From contig JAJXTH010000014.1 of NCBI GenBank assembly GCA_021783995.1, positions 1-52,528 on the forward strand: a stretch of DNA of 52,528 bases, in the 5' to 3' direction. The translations under genes and the position numbers were made by a program. Origin of the DNA: Pseudomonadota bacterium. Lineage in GTDB: Bacteria; Pseudomonadota; Gammaproteobacteria; Burkholderiales; Gallionellaceae. This document shows, piece after piece, positions 8,866 through 16,653 of the stretch. Numbering within the stretch: position 1 is the first letter of the stretch; each line of letters opens with the position of its first letter. Under the pieces are notes generated by a model. The model searched no databases, had not been told where the DNA came from, and saw only the letters and a program-made list of their open reading frames with translations.

Positions 8866-10071
8866 TCAGAGCCATAAGCCGGCCACGCCGCTTGCGACGA
8901 CCACGAGCCAGGGTGGCAGCTTCCAGAAAATCAGCGCAACCAGAAAGACCAGCGCGAGTACGAAATCCTGCGGCTGATGTATGGTGCTGGTCCATACCGG
9001 ACGATAGAGCGCTGCGAGCAGCAGGCCTACCACCGCTGCATTGATGCCTGCCAGCGCAGACTGGGTACGCGCATTGCGGCGCACGCTCTCCCAAACTGGC
9101 AACGCGCCCATCACCAGAAAAAACGAGGGCGCGAAAATCGCAAGCAGGCAAACCATGCCGCCAATCCAGCCCGAGGGCGCAATATTCATCGCGCCGCCAA
9201 GGAAGGCTGCAAACGTGAACAGCGGGCCAGGCAAAGCCTGCGCTGCACCGTATCCTGCAAGGAATGCCTCGTTGCTTACCCAGCCAGAAGGCACGACGGC
9301 AGCCTGCAGCAACGGCAGCACGACATGACCGCCGCCGAAAACGAGCGATCCTGCACGATAGAACGCATCCATCTCTGCGAAGAGATGGCCGGGCATGGTT
9401 TTGGCCAGTATGGGCAAACCTACCAGCAGCGCGAAGAACAGCGTCAGCCATGCAATACCTGCGCGATGGCTCGGGCTGAACGGCAAGGGCTCGTGCTCAT
9501 GTACCTTGGGTGACGAGAAGAGAAACAGGCCTGCGAGGCCTGCGAACGCCATCACGCCCATCTGAACAAGGACCGAAGGAATCAGCAGGACGATGCAGGC
9601 GGCAAGCGCCATGATGGTGACGCGCTGCGCATCGCCGCAGAAACTGCGCGCCATGCCCCACACGGCCTGCGCCACAACGGCCACGGCGACGATCTTCAGT
9701 CCGTGCAGCGCGCCGGATGAAAAAAGATCCGCATGACTTGAGAGTCCTTCCGCAAGCAGGATCATCGCGATGGCCGAAGGAAGCGTGAAACCCGCCCAGG
9801 CCGCAATCGCACCGCCATATCCTCCACGCCCAAGACCCAGCACCATGCCCGCCTGGCTGCTGGCAGGCCCAGGCAGAAACTGGCAGAACGCAACGAGGTC
9901 TGCATAGCTGCGCTCGCTCAACCATCGTCTTCTCGCAACGAACTCCGCACGGAAATAACCCAGATGCGCGACGGGGCCGCCAAACGAAGTCAATCCCAGG
10001 CGCAGGAAGATCAGGAAGATACGCCATGCGCTTTCCCTCTGCTCCAAAGCAGCATCAGCAGACAGGCTCAT
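8866..10071 (-). CDS. chrA: Chromate transporter, long-chain CHR family
   Basis: A 401-residue membrane protein with the duplicated CHR architecture. The first half has FGGPVAHLGYFRAEFV and FCQFLPGPASSQ. The second half has FGGGHVVLPLL and AAQALPGPLFTFAAFLGG. Ten or so hydrophobic helices are predicted. Characterised members export chromate, in some cases in antiport with sulfate uptake. Many environmental CHR proteins are untested. The gene starts inside the end of the cytochrome gene, with an ATGA overlap at 10068-10071, so the two are translationally coupled. Rhodanese follows. Function by homology only. Confidence 0.9.
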   Translation of the reverse strand: MSLSADAALEQRESAWRIFLIFLRLGLTSFGGPVAHLGYFRAEFVARRRWLSERSYADLVAFCQFLPGPASSQAGMVLGLGRGGYGGAIAAWAGFTLPSAIAMILLAEGLSSHADLFSSGALHGLKIVAVAVVAQAVWGMARSFCGDAQRVTIMALAACIVLLIPSVLVQMGVMAFAGLAGLFLFSSPKVHEHEPLPFSPSHRAGIAWLTLFFALLVGLPILAKTMPGHLFAEMDAFYRAGSLVFGGGHVVLPLLQAAVVPSGWVSNEAFLAGYGAAQALPGPLFTFAAFLGGAMNIAPSGWIGGMVCLLAIFAPSFFLVMGALPVWESVRRNARTQSALAGINAAVVGLLLAALYRPVWTSTIHQPQDFVLALVFLVALIFWKLPPWLVVVASGVAGLWL

Positions 10072-10535
10072 GAACGGTTTCTGGCATCGTAGCGCTGGTC
10101 TGACATGGGCGGAACAGCAGGGCGCCGGATCACGATGAAACCGTGCCCCGCCGATTGATGGCAGGAAGAACAGGCGCGAGTAAGCTGATCATAGGCCTTC
10201 ACGAAATGTGCACTGTCCTTTTCATCTATCGCCTTCTTCAACTGCGCCAACGGCTCTCCGGTGGCAGGCCCTATCATTTCGGCGATCGGTTTTCCCTTGA
10301 AAACGGGCTGATACTTCGCCGCATCCTCAAGCCCTTCCTCAAGCTCGTCAAGCTCATATCCCGCAAGTGGCCAGTTCCGGCCCTTTCCGGCAAACCACAG
10401 CTTTGCATGCCGCATCTGGATCGAACTCATGAATTCCCCCAGCCCGGGCGTGTATGGCGGCTGAGGTTCGGAAACAGCGCTTGCAATGCCCGGCAATCCG
10501 GCAAGCAGCAGTACTGCAAAAAGAGTGTATTTCAT
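10068..10535 (-). CDS. Small periplasmic c-type cytochrome-like protein
   Basis: A 155-residue protein with a Sec signal peptide (1-20, ending GIASA) and a single heme c motif CSSCH (C122, C125, H126) close to the C-terminus. The middle is helical and charged. The layout, a long N-terminal helical part with a late CxxCH, is unlike standard class I cytochrome c and resembles small monoheme proteins of uncertain role, possibly of cytochrome c prime type. Translationally coupled to chrA by a 4-bp overlap, which hints at a redox role next to oxyanion transport. GGGGAG lies before the ATG. Confidence 0.75.
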   Translation of the reverse strand: MKYTLFAVLLLAGLPGIASAVSEPQPPYTPGLGEFMSSIQMRHAKLWFAGKGRNWPLAGYELDELEEGLEDAAKYQPVFKGKPIAEMIGPATGEPLAQLKKAIDEKDSAHFVKAYDQLTRACSSCHQSAGHGFIVIRRPAVPPMSDQRYDARNRS

Positions 10536-10598
10536 GCATCTCCCCGCGCAAAGCGCCGATTATTGCAATGTTGAAAATCAATATCAAGGAATACCTGA

Positions 10599-11960
10599 TC
10601 AAAGCTGGAATGCCAGCCAAAGCAGCATGCCTTCGGCGATCTCCCGCCAGATCTTCGGCTTTCTCGCGCGATACGGGGCTGCCTTTTCCATCCGACGGGA
10701 TATCCATACAGAAAAACGATGTACATCGTTTCCTTCATAGAACGCAATCATCATCTCATAGTTCAGAAACAGGCTGCGCTGATCCAGATTGGCCGAACCC
10801 GCGAATGCGACTTCATCGTCTATCACGATCGCTTTCGCATGTATCATTTCCGGCAGGAACCAAACGCGCGCGCCGGCCATCGTCAGTTCCCGTAAGGCGC
10901 GGTGCCTTGCCATGTCCGCAAGCCGGTGGTTGGATTTTCTTGGAAAAAGCAGATCGACCTCCACTCCTCTTCTGGCTGCTAGCGTCAATGACATCAAAAG
11001 CGTCGGGTCTGGTACGAAATAAGGGGTGACGGCCAGTATCGATTTTCTTGCATTGAAGAAGCTTGACACCAGGAGCGTGTAAAGCGTGTCGTCGATCTGG
11101 TCGGGACCGCTGACAATCAGTTGCCCTTTAGCAAGCTCGGAAGGCATGCCTTCTGTACTCTGACGATGCGCGCTGCCATTTGCGAACTTCCAGTCTCTTT
11201 CGAACTGCAGACCTGCCTGCTGAGCCAGCCTGCCGTGCAGATCGAAGGATAGATCGACCCAAGGCGCGGTGTCATCGCCTTCGAAATAATCTGCCGCAAG
11301 GTTTCTTCCTCCGCACCAGAGCCACGCGCCATCTGCGATTACCATCTTGCGGTGGTTGCGCAGATTGGTACGCCCCTTGAGCGATGAACGCAAAGGCGGC
11401 ACGAAAAGCACGACCTGGATGCCTGACCGCATCAATTCCGAAAAATTGGTACGCACGCCAAGATAAGCACCCACTCCATCGACGAGCAGCCTGACCCTGA
11501 TGCCCGCCCGCGCCTTTCCCTTCAAAAGCGATGCAACTTCCTCGCCCAAAATGTCGTGCGAAAAAATGAACGTGCAGAAATCGATGCTATCCCTTGCGCT
11601 CCCTATCACGTTGCGCAAGGCCTGCAGCGCCTGCTTGCCATCCTCGTGAACGGCAAGATCACAATAGGACGAAGCTTCTGGCAGCGCCATCACGGCGGCG
11701 AGCTGTTGTGTGCGCGCAATCAGGGTGTCCGTGGAACGCAACGCCGCTTCTCGCTTTGCCGTCCTGTGGCTTACCACCTTGCGACTGCCGAACATCAGAT
11801 ATAGAGGCAGCGCAAGATAAGGCAGCAACAGGAGCGAAAAAACCCAGGCGATCGCGGCCGACGGATGGCGGCGCAGATGCAGCGTGTGCGAGGATGATAC
11901 ATAGACGATCAGCCCCGCAATCGCAATCAGACCATGAAACGTCATCCAGTGATTCAGCAT
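10599..11960 (-). CDS. cls: Cardiolipin synthase (phospholipase D type)
   Basis: A 453-residue membrane phosphatidyltransferase that joins two phosphatidylglycerols, or PG with another phospholipid, into cardiolipin. Two N-terminal transmembrane helices are followed by two PLD domains with complete HKD motifs: HRKMVIADG in the first and HAKAIVIDD in the second. A GTG 36 bp upstream (11996) is in frame. The ATG at 11960 is preferred because it gives the usual short N-terminus MLNHWMTFHGL. That start codon lies in a perfect inverted repeat (11958-11989), a possible translational control. The small periplasmic-protein gene upstream ends only 42 bp away, so co-transcription is possible. Confidence 0.9.
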   Translation of the reverse strand: MLNHWMTFHGLIAIAGLIVYVSSSHTLHLRRHPSAAIAWVFSLLLLPYLALPLYLMFGSRKVVSHRTAKREAALRSTDTLIARTQQLAAVMALPEASSYCDLAVHEDGKQALQALRNVIGSARDSIDFCTFIFSHDILGEEVASLLKGKARAGIRVRLLVDGVGAYLGVRTNFSELMRSGIQVVLFVPPLRSSLKGRTNLRNHRKMVIADGAWLWCGGRNLAADYFEGDDTAPWVDLSFDLHGRLAQQAGLQFERDWKFANGSAHRQSTEGMPSELAKGQLIVSGPDQIDDTLYTLLVSSFFNARKSILAVTPYFVPDPTLLMSLTLAARRGVEVDLLFPRKSNHRLADMARHRALRELTMAGARVWFLPEMIHAKAIVIDDEVAFAGSANLDQRSLFLNYEMMIAFYEGNDVHRFSVWISRRMEKAAPYRARKPKIWREIAEGMLLWLAFQL

Positions 11961-11989
11961 GTATCCATCCCGACTAGGCTGGATACATG
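11958..11989 (-). promoter_or_regulatory. Perfect hairpin covering the cls start codon
   Basis: CATGTATCCA (11958-11967) and TGGATACATG (11980-11989) form a perfect 10-bp inverted repeat with a 12-base loop. The distal arm contains the cls ATG. In mRNA this would bury the start codon, and the loop side carries the only purine-rich (GGGATGG) Shine-Dalgarno-like bases. This could act as a thermometer, protein-binding site or attenuator. It could also be a terminator for the upstream gene, but there is no T-run. Confidence 0.6.
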
Positions 11990-12002
11990 TTACCACGCAT
12001 GT

Positions 12003-12434
12003 TCACTGCTGCTTTGCACCCTTCCAGTGGAAATAGAGATCCTTGCCTTCCTTGCCGCTCAGCACGACTTCCTGAGACTCGGTGAACCCCTTGAAGCGCG
12101 CGCTGACCTTGTACCTACCATCGGGCAACATCACATAGAGCATGGGTCCGGCATTAGGCAGCTCGAACACGGGATTTCCCTTCGCATCGAAAATGACCAC
12201 GGGAACATTGGCGATGTATTCGCCATCCTTGCGCTCCGAAAAAGTCAGCCGAAGCGGAAACTCATGCGCGATTCGATGCATCAGCCTTTCCTCGTCATTT
12301 CCCACGCCACCGTTCATGTAGGTCGTCACGACAAAGGTTTCAACAACGACAGGATCTACGGCCATCGTCTCCGCGCCCGCGGAAAAGGAAACCAGCAGCA
12401 TTGCTCCCATCAGTGCACTCAATATTTTCATCAT
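12003..12434 (-). CDS. Small periplasmic protein with carboxypeptidase-regulatory-like fold
   Basis: About 143 residues. A signal peptide (MMKILSALMGAMLLVSFSAGA) precedes a beta-rich body. The stretch VPVVIFDAKGNPVFELPNAGP and LPDGRYKVSARFKGFTESQEV resembles carboxypeptidase-regulatory-like domains that bind or coat other proteins. No catalytic residues are seen. GGAGAA precedes two adjacent ATGs; translation could start at 12434 or 12431. Its neighbours are the HdeA-like gene upstream and cls downstream. Function is not assignable beyond envelope location. Confidence 0.7.
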   Translation of the reverse strand: MMKILSALMGAMLLVSFSAGAETMAVDPVVVETFVVTTYMNGGVGNDEERLMHRIAHEFPLRLTFSERKDGEYIANVPVVIFDAKGNPVFELPNAGPMLYVMLPDGRYKVSARFKGFTESQEVVLSGKEGKDLYFHWKGAKQQ

Positions 12435-12506
12435 GTTCTCCTTGTTGATTGTCTCTACATCAGAATCCCGGCATGCGATCCATGGCATGCCGGATTCTTG
12501 CCATGA

Positions 12507-13049
12507 TCAAAAGTGTTTCTTGATTCTTTGCCAGAAGGTAAGCTTGGGCGTCTCCTTGCATTCCGTGACAAGAACGGGAACAAGATTGTCCGTCTCGTCG
12601 ACATCGACTATCGAGTCGACAGGCTTGCCTTTCTTGCTGAATCCTTCCGCCCAGTAAACGACCTTGGGCTTCACCGCATCGTCCAGTGCGACGAATTCCT
12701 TGCAGCTCATCTTTATCGGTTTGGGCGCAACATTCCCTGCCGCAGCCGGCTTCTGGGCGGCATGTTCCTTGATCTTCTTCATCAACTTGTTTTCCGGCGT
12801 CTCCTTGCACTCCGAAACCAGCACGGGAACAAGCTTATCCGTCTCGTCGACATCAACGACGGAATCGACAGGTTTTCCTTTCTTGTTCAGCCCTTCCGCC
12901 CAGTAAACGACCTTGGGCTTCACCGCATCGTCCAGTGCGACGAATTCCTTGCAAGTCATCTTCTCGGGCGTTTGTGTTTCAGCCATCGCCTGCGTAAACC
13001 ACCCCGCTCCAAGCAAACCCAAAACAGCTACTGTCGCCTGCAATTTCAT
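12507..13049 (-). CDS. Periplasmic protein with two tandem HdeA-like domains
   Basis: A 180-residue exported protein. Signal peptide 1-23 (ending AMA). Two almost identical 83-residue repeats each start TCKEFVALDDAVKPKVVYWAEG or a close variant, and carry one Cys pair: C33/C81 and C116/C164. HdeA/HdeB-family chaperones are single-domain, have one conserved disulfide, and prevent aggregation of periplasmic proteins at low pH. The spacing and composition fit that family. A tandem two-domain form in one chain is unusual. GGAGG lies 5 bases before the ATG at 13049. It follows the phosphoketolase gene with a 56-bp gap. Confidence 0.75.
   Translation of the reverse strand: MKLQATVAVLGLLGAGWFTQAMAETQTPEKMTCKEFVALDDAVKPKVVYWAEGLNKKGKPVDSVVDVDETDKLVPVLVSECKETPENKLMKKIKEHAAQKPAAAGNVAPKPIKMSCKEFVALDDAVKPKVVYWAEGFSKKGKPVDSIVDVDETDNLVPVLVTECKETPKLTFWQRIKKHF
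12643..12704. repeat. Copy 1 of a 62-bp exact direct repeat
   Basis: Identical over 62 bp to 12892-12953, offset 249 bp (83 codons). Each copy encodes the start of one HdeA-like domain. Sequence outside the exact block is diverged, so the duplication is either recent or kept uniform by gene conversion. Confidence 0.9.
12892..12953. repeat. Copy 2 of a 62-bp exact direct repeat
   Basis: Second copy, in the N-terminal HdeA-like domain of the same gene. Recombination between the copies would remove exactly 83 codons and leave a one-domain protein in frame. Confidence 0.9.
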
Positions 13050-13105
13050 CTTAGCCTCCTCATTCACGGTTGAAAAATGTGTACCCCTTGTCACGCTTGG
13101 CAGAA

Positions 13106-15475
13106 TCATACCTGCCACTTCCAGTTTCGTATCTCCGGCATGTCCTCGCCATGTTTATTGATGTATTGCCTGTGCTCGATCAGCTTGTCCTTGAGCCTCT
13201 GCTTGAGATAGACACCCTTGTCGCCAGTCTGCGGCAACCGGTCTATTGCATCCATCACCAGATGGAAGCGGTCAAGCTCGTTCAAGACCGTCATGTCGAA
13301 GGGCGTGGTGATCGTTCCCTCCTCCTTGTAGCCGCGCACATGGATGTTGCCGTGATTAGTGCGCCTGTAGGTCAGCCTGTGGATCAGCCAGGGATAGGCG
13401 TGATAGGCGAAGATCACGGGCTTGTTCCTGGTAAAGAGCTCGTCGAATTCCATGTCGGAAAGGCCGTGAGGATGTTCGCTCTGGGGTTGCAGTTTCATCA
13501 GGTCGACGACATTGACCACGCGTATCCTGAGCTCGGGAAGATGCTCGCGCAGCATGGATACAGCCGCCAGCGTCTCCAATGTCGGCACATCGCCGCAGCA
13601 TGCCATCACGATATCTGGCGAGACCGCCTGGTCGTTGCTGGCCCAGCTCCAGATGCCTATGCCCTCGGTGCAATGCTTGACCGCGGCATCCATGGAGAGC
13701 CACTGCGGCGCAGGATGCTTACCTGCAACCACGACGTTCACATAGTGGCGGCTTCTCAGGCAATGGTCCATCACCGACAGAAGACAGTTCGCATCGGGCG
13801 GAAAATAGATGCGCACCACTTCTGACTTCTTGTTCACCACAAGGTCGATGAAACCCGGATCCTGATGCGTGAAGCCGTTGTGATCCTGACGCCACACATG
13901 CGACGCCAGAAGGTAGTTGAGCGACGCGATCTTGCGGCGCCATGGCAGATGCGCGGTCACCTTGAGCCATTTGGCGTGCTGGTTGAACATCGAATCCACG
14001 ATGTGAATGAAGGCCTCGTAGCAGTTGAAGACCCCGTGGCGTCCCGTGAGCAGATAACCCTCGAGCCAGCCCTCGCACTGATGCTCGGAAAGCATCTCCA
14101 TCACGCGCCCGGAAGGCGCGAGATATTCGTCGCTATCCAAAGTCTCGGCATCCCACTGGCGGCGCGTGACTTCGAACAACGCCTCCAGCCCATTGGAGAG
14201 CGTCTCGTCAGGTCCGAACATGCGAAATCGCGTGTCGTTATGCTTCACCACGTCGCGCAAGAAAGGGCCAAGAACATGCGTATCCCCCTTGCCCATGGCT
14301 CCGGGAGCAGGCACTGAAACCGCATAGTTGCGAAAATCCGGCATGCGCAGATCCCTCAAGAGCATGCCTCCGTTGGCATGCGGATTCGCCCCCATGCGGC
14401 GTTCCCCCTTGGGCGCGATTTCTGCAAGCTGTGGAATCAGACGACCCTGTTCGTCGAAGAGCTCCTCCGGGCGGTAGCTCCTGAGCCAGCCTTCCAGAAG
14501 CTGGAGATGATCAGGATGAGCGTTCGGGTTGAGCGGCACCTGATGCGCCCTGAAGGTATCCTCTATCTTGAGGCCGTCCACCACCCTGGGGCCTGTCCAG
14601 CCCTTGGGTGACTTGAGGACTATCATAGGCCAGCGCGGTCTCGAGCGATTTCCTTCATTTCTCGCTTCATGCTGGATTTCCCTGATCTGCCTGACCGCAG
14701 AATCAAGTGCAAAAGCCATCGCCTGATGCATGGGTTCGGGCTCACTACCCTCGACGAAGATGGGCGCCCAGCCATAACCTTTCAGGAGTTGCTCCAGTTC
14801 ATCGCGCGCAATCCGTGCAAGCAGCGTAGGATTGGCGATCTTGTAGCCGTTGAGATGCAGTATCGGCAGCACAGCGCCGTCGCTTGCCGGATTCAGGAAC
14901 TTGTTGGAATGCCATGAGGTCGCCAATGGCCCAGTCTCCGCCTCGCCATCACCTACCACGCAGGCGACGATGAGATCCGGATTGTCCAGGACGGCTCCGA
15001 AGGAATGACTCAGCGAATAGCCCAGCTCCCCTCCTTCGTGGATGGAACCCGGGCACTCCGGAGATGCATGACTGGGTATGCCCCCAGGAAATGAAAACTG
15101 TATAAACAGTTTTCGCATCCCTTCCTCATCCTGGCTGATGTCCGGATAAATTTCGCTATAGGTGCCTTCGAGGTAGGTATGGGATACGACTGACGGGCCG
15201 CCGTGTCCTGGCCCTGAGACATAGATCATGTTCAAGTCGTATTGATTGATGATGCGGTTCAGATGGGTGTAGATGAAGTTCTGGCCCGGCGTCGTTCCCC
15301 AGTGGCCGAGCAGCATGCGCTTGATGTCGGACGCTTCAAGCGGACGCTTCAACATCGGGTTGTCATACAGGAAGATCTGCCCGACAGAGAGGTAATTGGC
15401 GGCGCGCCAGTAGGCATCCATCCTGCGCAGAAGATCCTGCGACAATGCTTCATCCTGGAGTTCGGTTTTTTTCAT
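13106..15475 (-). CDS. xfp: Xylulose-5-P / fructose-6-P phosphoketolase
   Basis: A 789-residue thiamine-diphosphate enzyme that splits xylulose-5-phosphate or fructose-6-phosphate with phosphate into acetyl-phosphate and an aldose phosphate. It has the family N-terminus ([20 protein letters not shown]) and [13 protein letters not shown]. The ThDP motif is [11 protein letters not shown]. The C-terminus ([13 protein letters not shown]) is typical of the family. Length is normal. ATG 15475 is chosen over a TTG at 15493. Its 5' end overlaps ackA by 26 bp. That pairing is diagnostic, since AckA turns the acetyl-phosphate made here into ATP and acetate. Substrate preference cannot be read from sequence. 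Confidence 0.95.
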   Translation of the reverse strand: MKKTELQDEALSQDLLRRMDAYWRAANYLSVGQIFLYDNPMLKRPLEASDIKRMLLGHWGTTPGQNFIYTHLNRIINQYDLNMIYVSGPGHGGPSVVSHTYLEGTYSEIYPDISQDEEGMRKLFIQFSFPGGIPSHASPECPGSIHEGGELGYSLSHSFGAVLDNPDLIVACVVGDGEAETGPLATSWHSNKFLNPASDGAVLPILHLNGYKIANPTLLARIARDELEQLLKGYGWAPIFVEGSEPEPMHQAMAFALDSAVRQIREIQHEARNEGNRSRPRWPMIVLKSPKGWTGPRVVDGLKIEDTFRAHQVPLNPNAHPDHLQLLEGWLRSYRPEELFDEQGRLIPQLAEIAPKGERRMGANPHANGGMLLRDLRMPDFRNYAVSVPAPGAMGKGDTHVLGPFLRDVVKHNDTRFRMFGPDETLSNGLEALFEVTRRQWDAETLDSDEYLAPSGRVMEMLSEHQCEGWLEGYLLTGRHGVFNCYEAFIHIVDSMFNQHAKWLKVTAHLPWRRKIASLNYLLASHVWRQDHNGFTHQDPGFIDLVVNKKSEVVRIYFPPDANCLLSVMDHCLRSRHYVNVVVAGKHPAPQWLSMDAAVKHCTEGIGIWSWASNDQAVSPDIVMACCGDVPTLETLAAVSMLREHLPELRIRVVNVVDLMKLQPQSEHPHGLSDMEFDELFTRNKPVIFAYHAYPWLIHRLTYRRTNHGNIHVRGYKEEGTITTPFDMTVLNELDRFHLVMDAIDRLPQTGDKGVYLKQRLKDKLIEHRQYINKHGEDMPEIRNWKWQV

Positions 15476-16646
15476 TCTCGTTATCCCTGCCAATTTGAGC
15501 TCCCAACAACGAAGAGACCGACTTTGCGATCATGAGTTCCTCGTCCGTGCGCATGACGCGCACGATCACCCTTCCGCATGAAATCAGCGGATCATTTTTT
15601 TCATTGTGCACTTCATCGATTTCTATCCCGAGAAAAGCCAGCCCGTCGCAGACACGAGAACGGATAGCCGGCGCGTTCTCGCCCATGCCTCCCGAGAACA
15701 CCAGCGTATCCAGCCCGCCCAATGCCGCCGCATAGGCGCCGATATACTTTTTCAACTGATGACAAAACAGCGCGATCGCTTCGAAAGCCCTGACATCCGA
15801 TTCTTCCCGCATCAGCAGATCGCGCATGTCAGAGCTCGTCCCGGACACACCCAGAAGCCCGGACTCATGGTTGACGAGCCGAGTGTATCCTTCAAGAGTC
15901 AGCCCCTCCCTTTGCATCAGATAGCTCGCAATCCCGGGGTCCATGTCCCCTGACCTTGTGCCCATCATGATGCCCGATGCGGGCGTGAAACTCATGCTGG
16001 TATCCACGGGCTTTCCGGAATGGACTGCGGCAAGGCTCGCGCCGTTGCCAAGATGGGCGAGTATCACGCGCCCGCTCTTGCAAGCAGGATCGCCAAGGCG
16101 AGCCAGCTCCTCCATCAGGAACTGGTAGGACAGGCCGTGAAACCCGTAGCGCCTTATGCCCCGCTCACTGAAGCGGCGCGGAATGGGCAGCATCGCCGAA
16201 ACGTGCGGCAGATCCCTATGGAATGCCGTATCGAAGCAGGCGACCTGAATCAGGTCTGGAAATCTGCGCTGAAAAACCTCGATCAGCATGATTTCCTCTG
16301 GCATATGCTCGGGATCAAAAGGGCTCAGATCCTTCAGATCGGCGATCATCTCCACAGTGATTTTCTGCGGCTTTGCATATCTCGGTCCGCCATGCACCAC
16401 TCGGTGCCCGACTGCCGAAAGTTCATCGCAATCGACGCTTTCCAGGAGCAAAGCCACAGCAGCGGCATGATCCCGGACGTCGATCTGTCTGAAAACATCG
16501 ATGCCATTTCCCTTTATCCTGATGCTCGCACCGGCAAGGCCGATCCTCTCGATGGCGCCTTTGAACAGGCGCCTGCAATCGCTCCCATCGAAAAGCGCGA
16601 ACTTGATGCTGGAAGAGCCCCCGTTGATGGTCAGTATGCGCTGCAT
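15450..16646 (-). CDS. ackA: Acetate kinase
   Basis: A 398-residue acetokinase that converts acetyl-phosphate and ADP to acetate and ATP, or the reverse. The phosphate-binding N-terminus is [15 protein letters not shown]. Other signatures: [38 protein letters not shown] and [10 protein letters not shown]. The start is unambiguous at the ATG 7 bp after the glgP stop. The 3' end runs into the phosphoketolase gene. No phosphotransacetylase is nearby. This suggests the kinase serves the phosphoketolase shunt rather than the Pta-AckA route. Confidence 0.96.
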   Translation of the reverse strand: MQRILTINGGSSSIKFALFDGSDCRRLFKGAIERIGLAGASIRIKGNGIDVFRQIDVRDHAAAVALLLESVDCDELSAVGHRVVHGGPRYAKPQKITVEMIADLKDLSPFDPEHMPEEIMLIEVFQRRFPDLIQVACFDTAFHRDLPHVSAMLPIPRRFSERGIRRYGFHGLSYQFLMEELARLGDPACKSGRVILAHLGNGASLAAVHSGKPVDTSMSFTPASGIMMGTRSGDMDPGIASYLMQREGLTLEGYTRLVNHESGLLGVSGTSSDMRDLLMREESDVRAFEAIALFCHQLKKYIGAYAAALGGLDTLVFSGGMGENAPAIRSRVCDGLAFLGIEIDEVHNEKNDPLISCGRVIVRVMRTDEELMIAKSVSSLLGAQIGRDNENEKNRTPG

Positions 16647-16653
16647 GAATCAA

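Noticed and set aside
12643-12953. CRISPR-like or mobile repeat
   Set aside because: The two 62-bp copies encode homologous protein domains in frame; there is no spacer array or element end.
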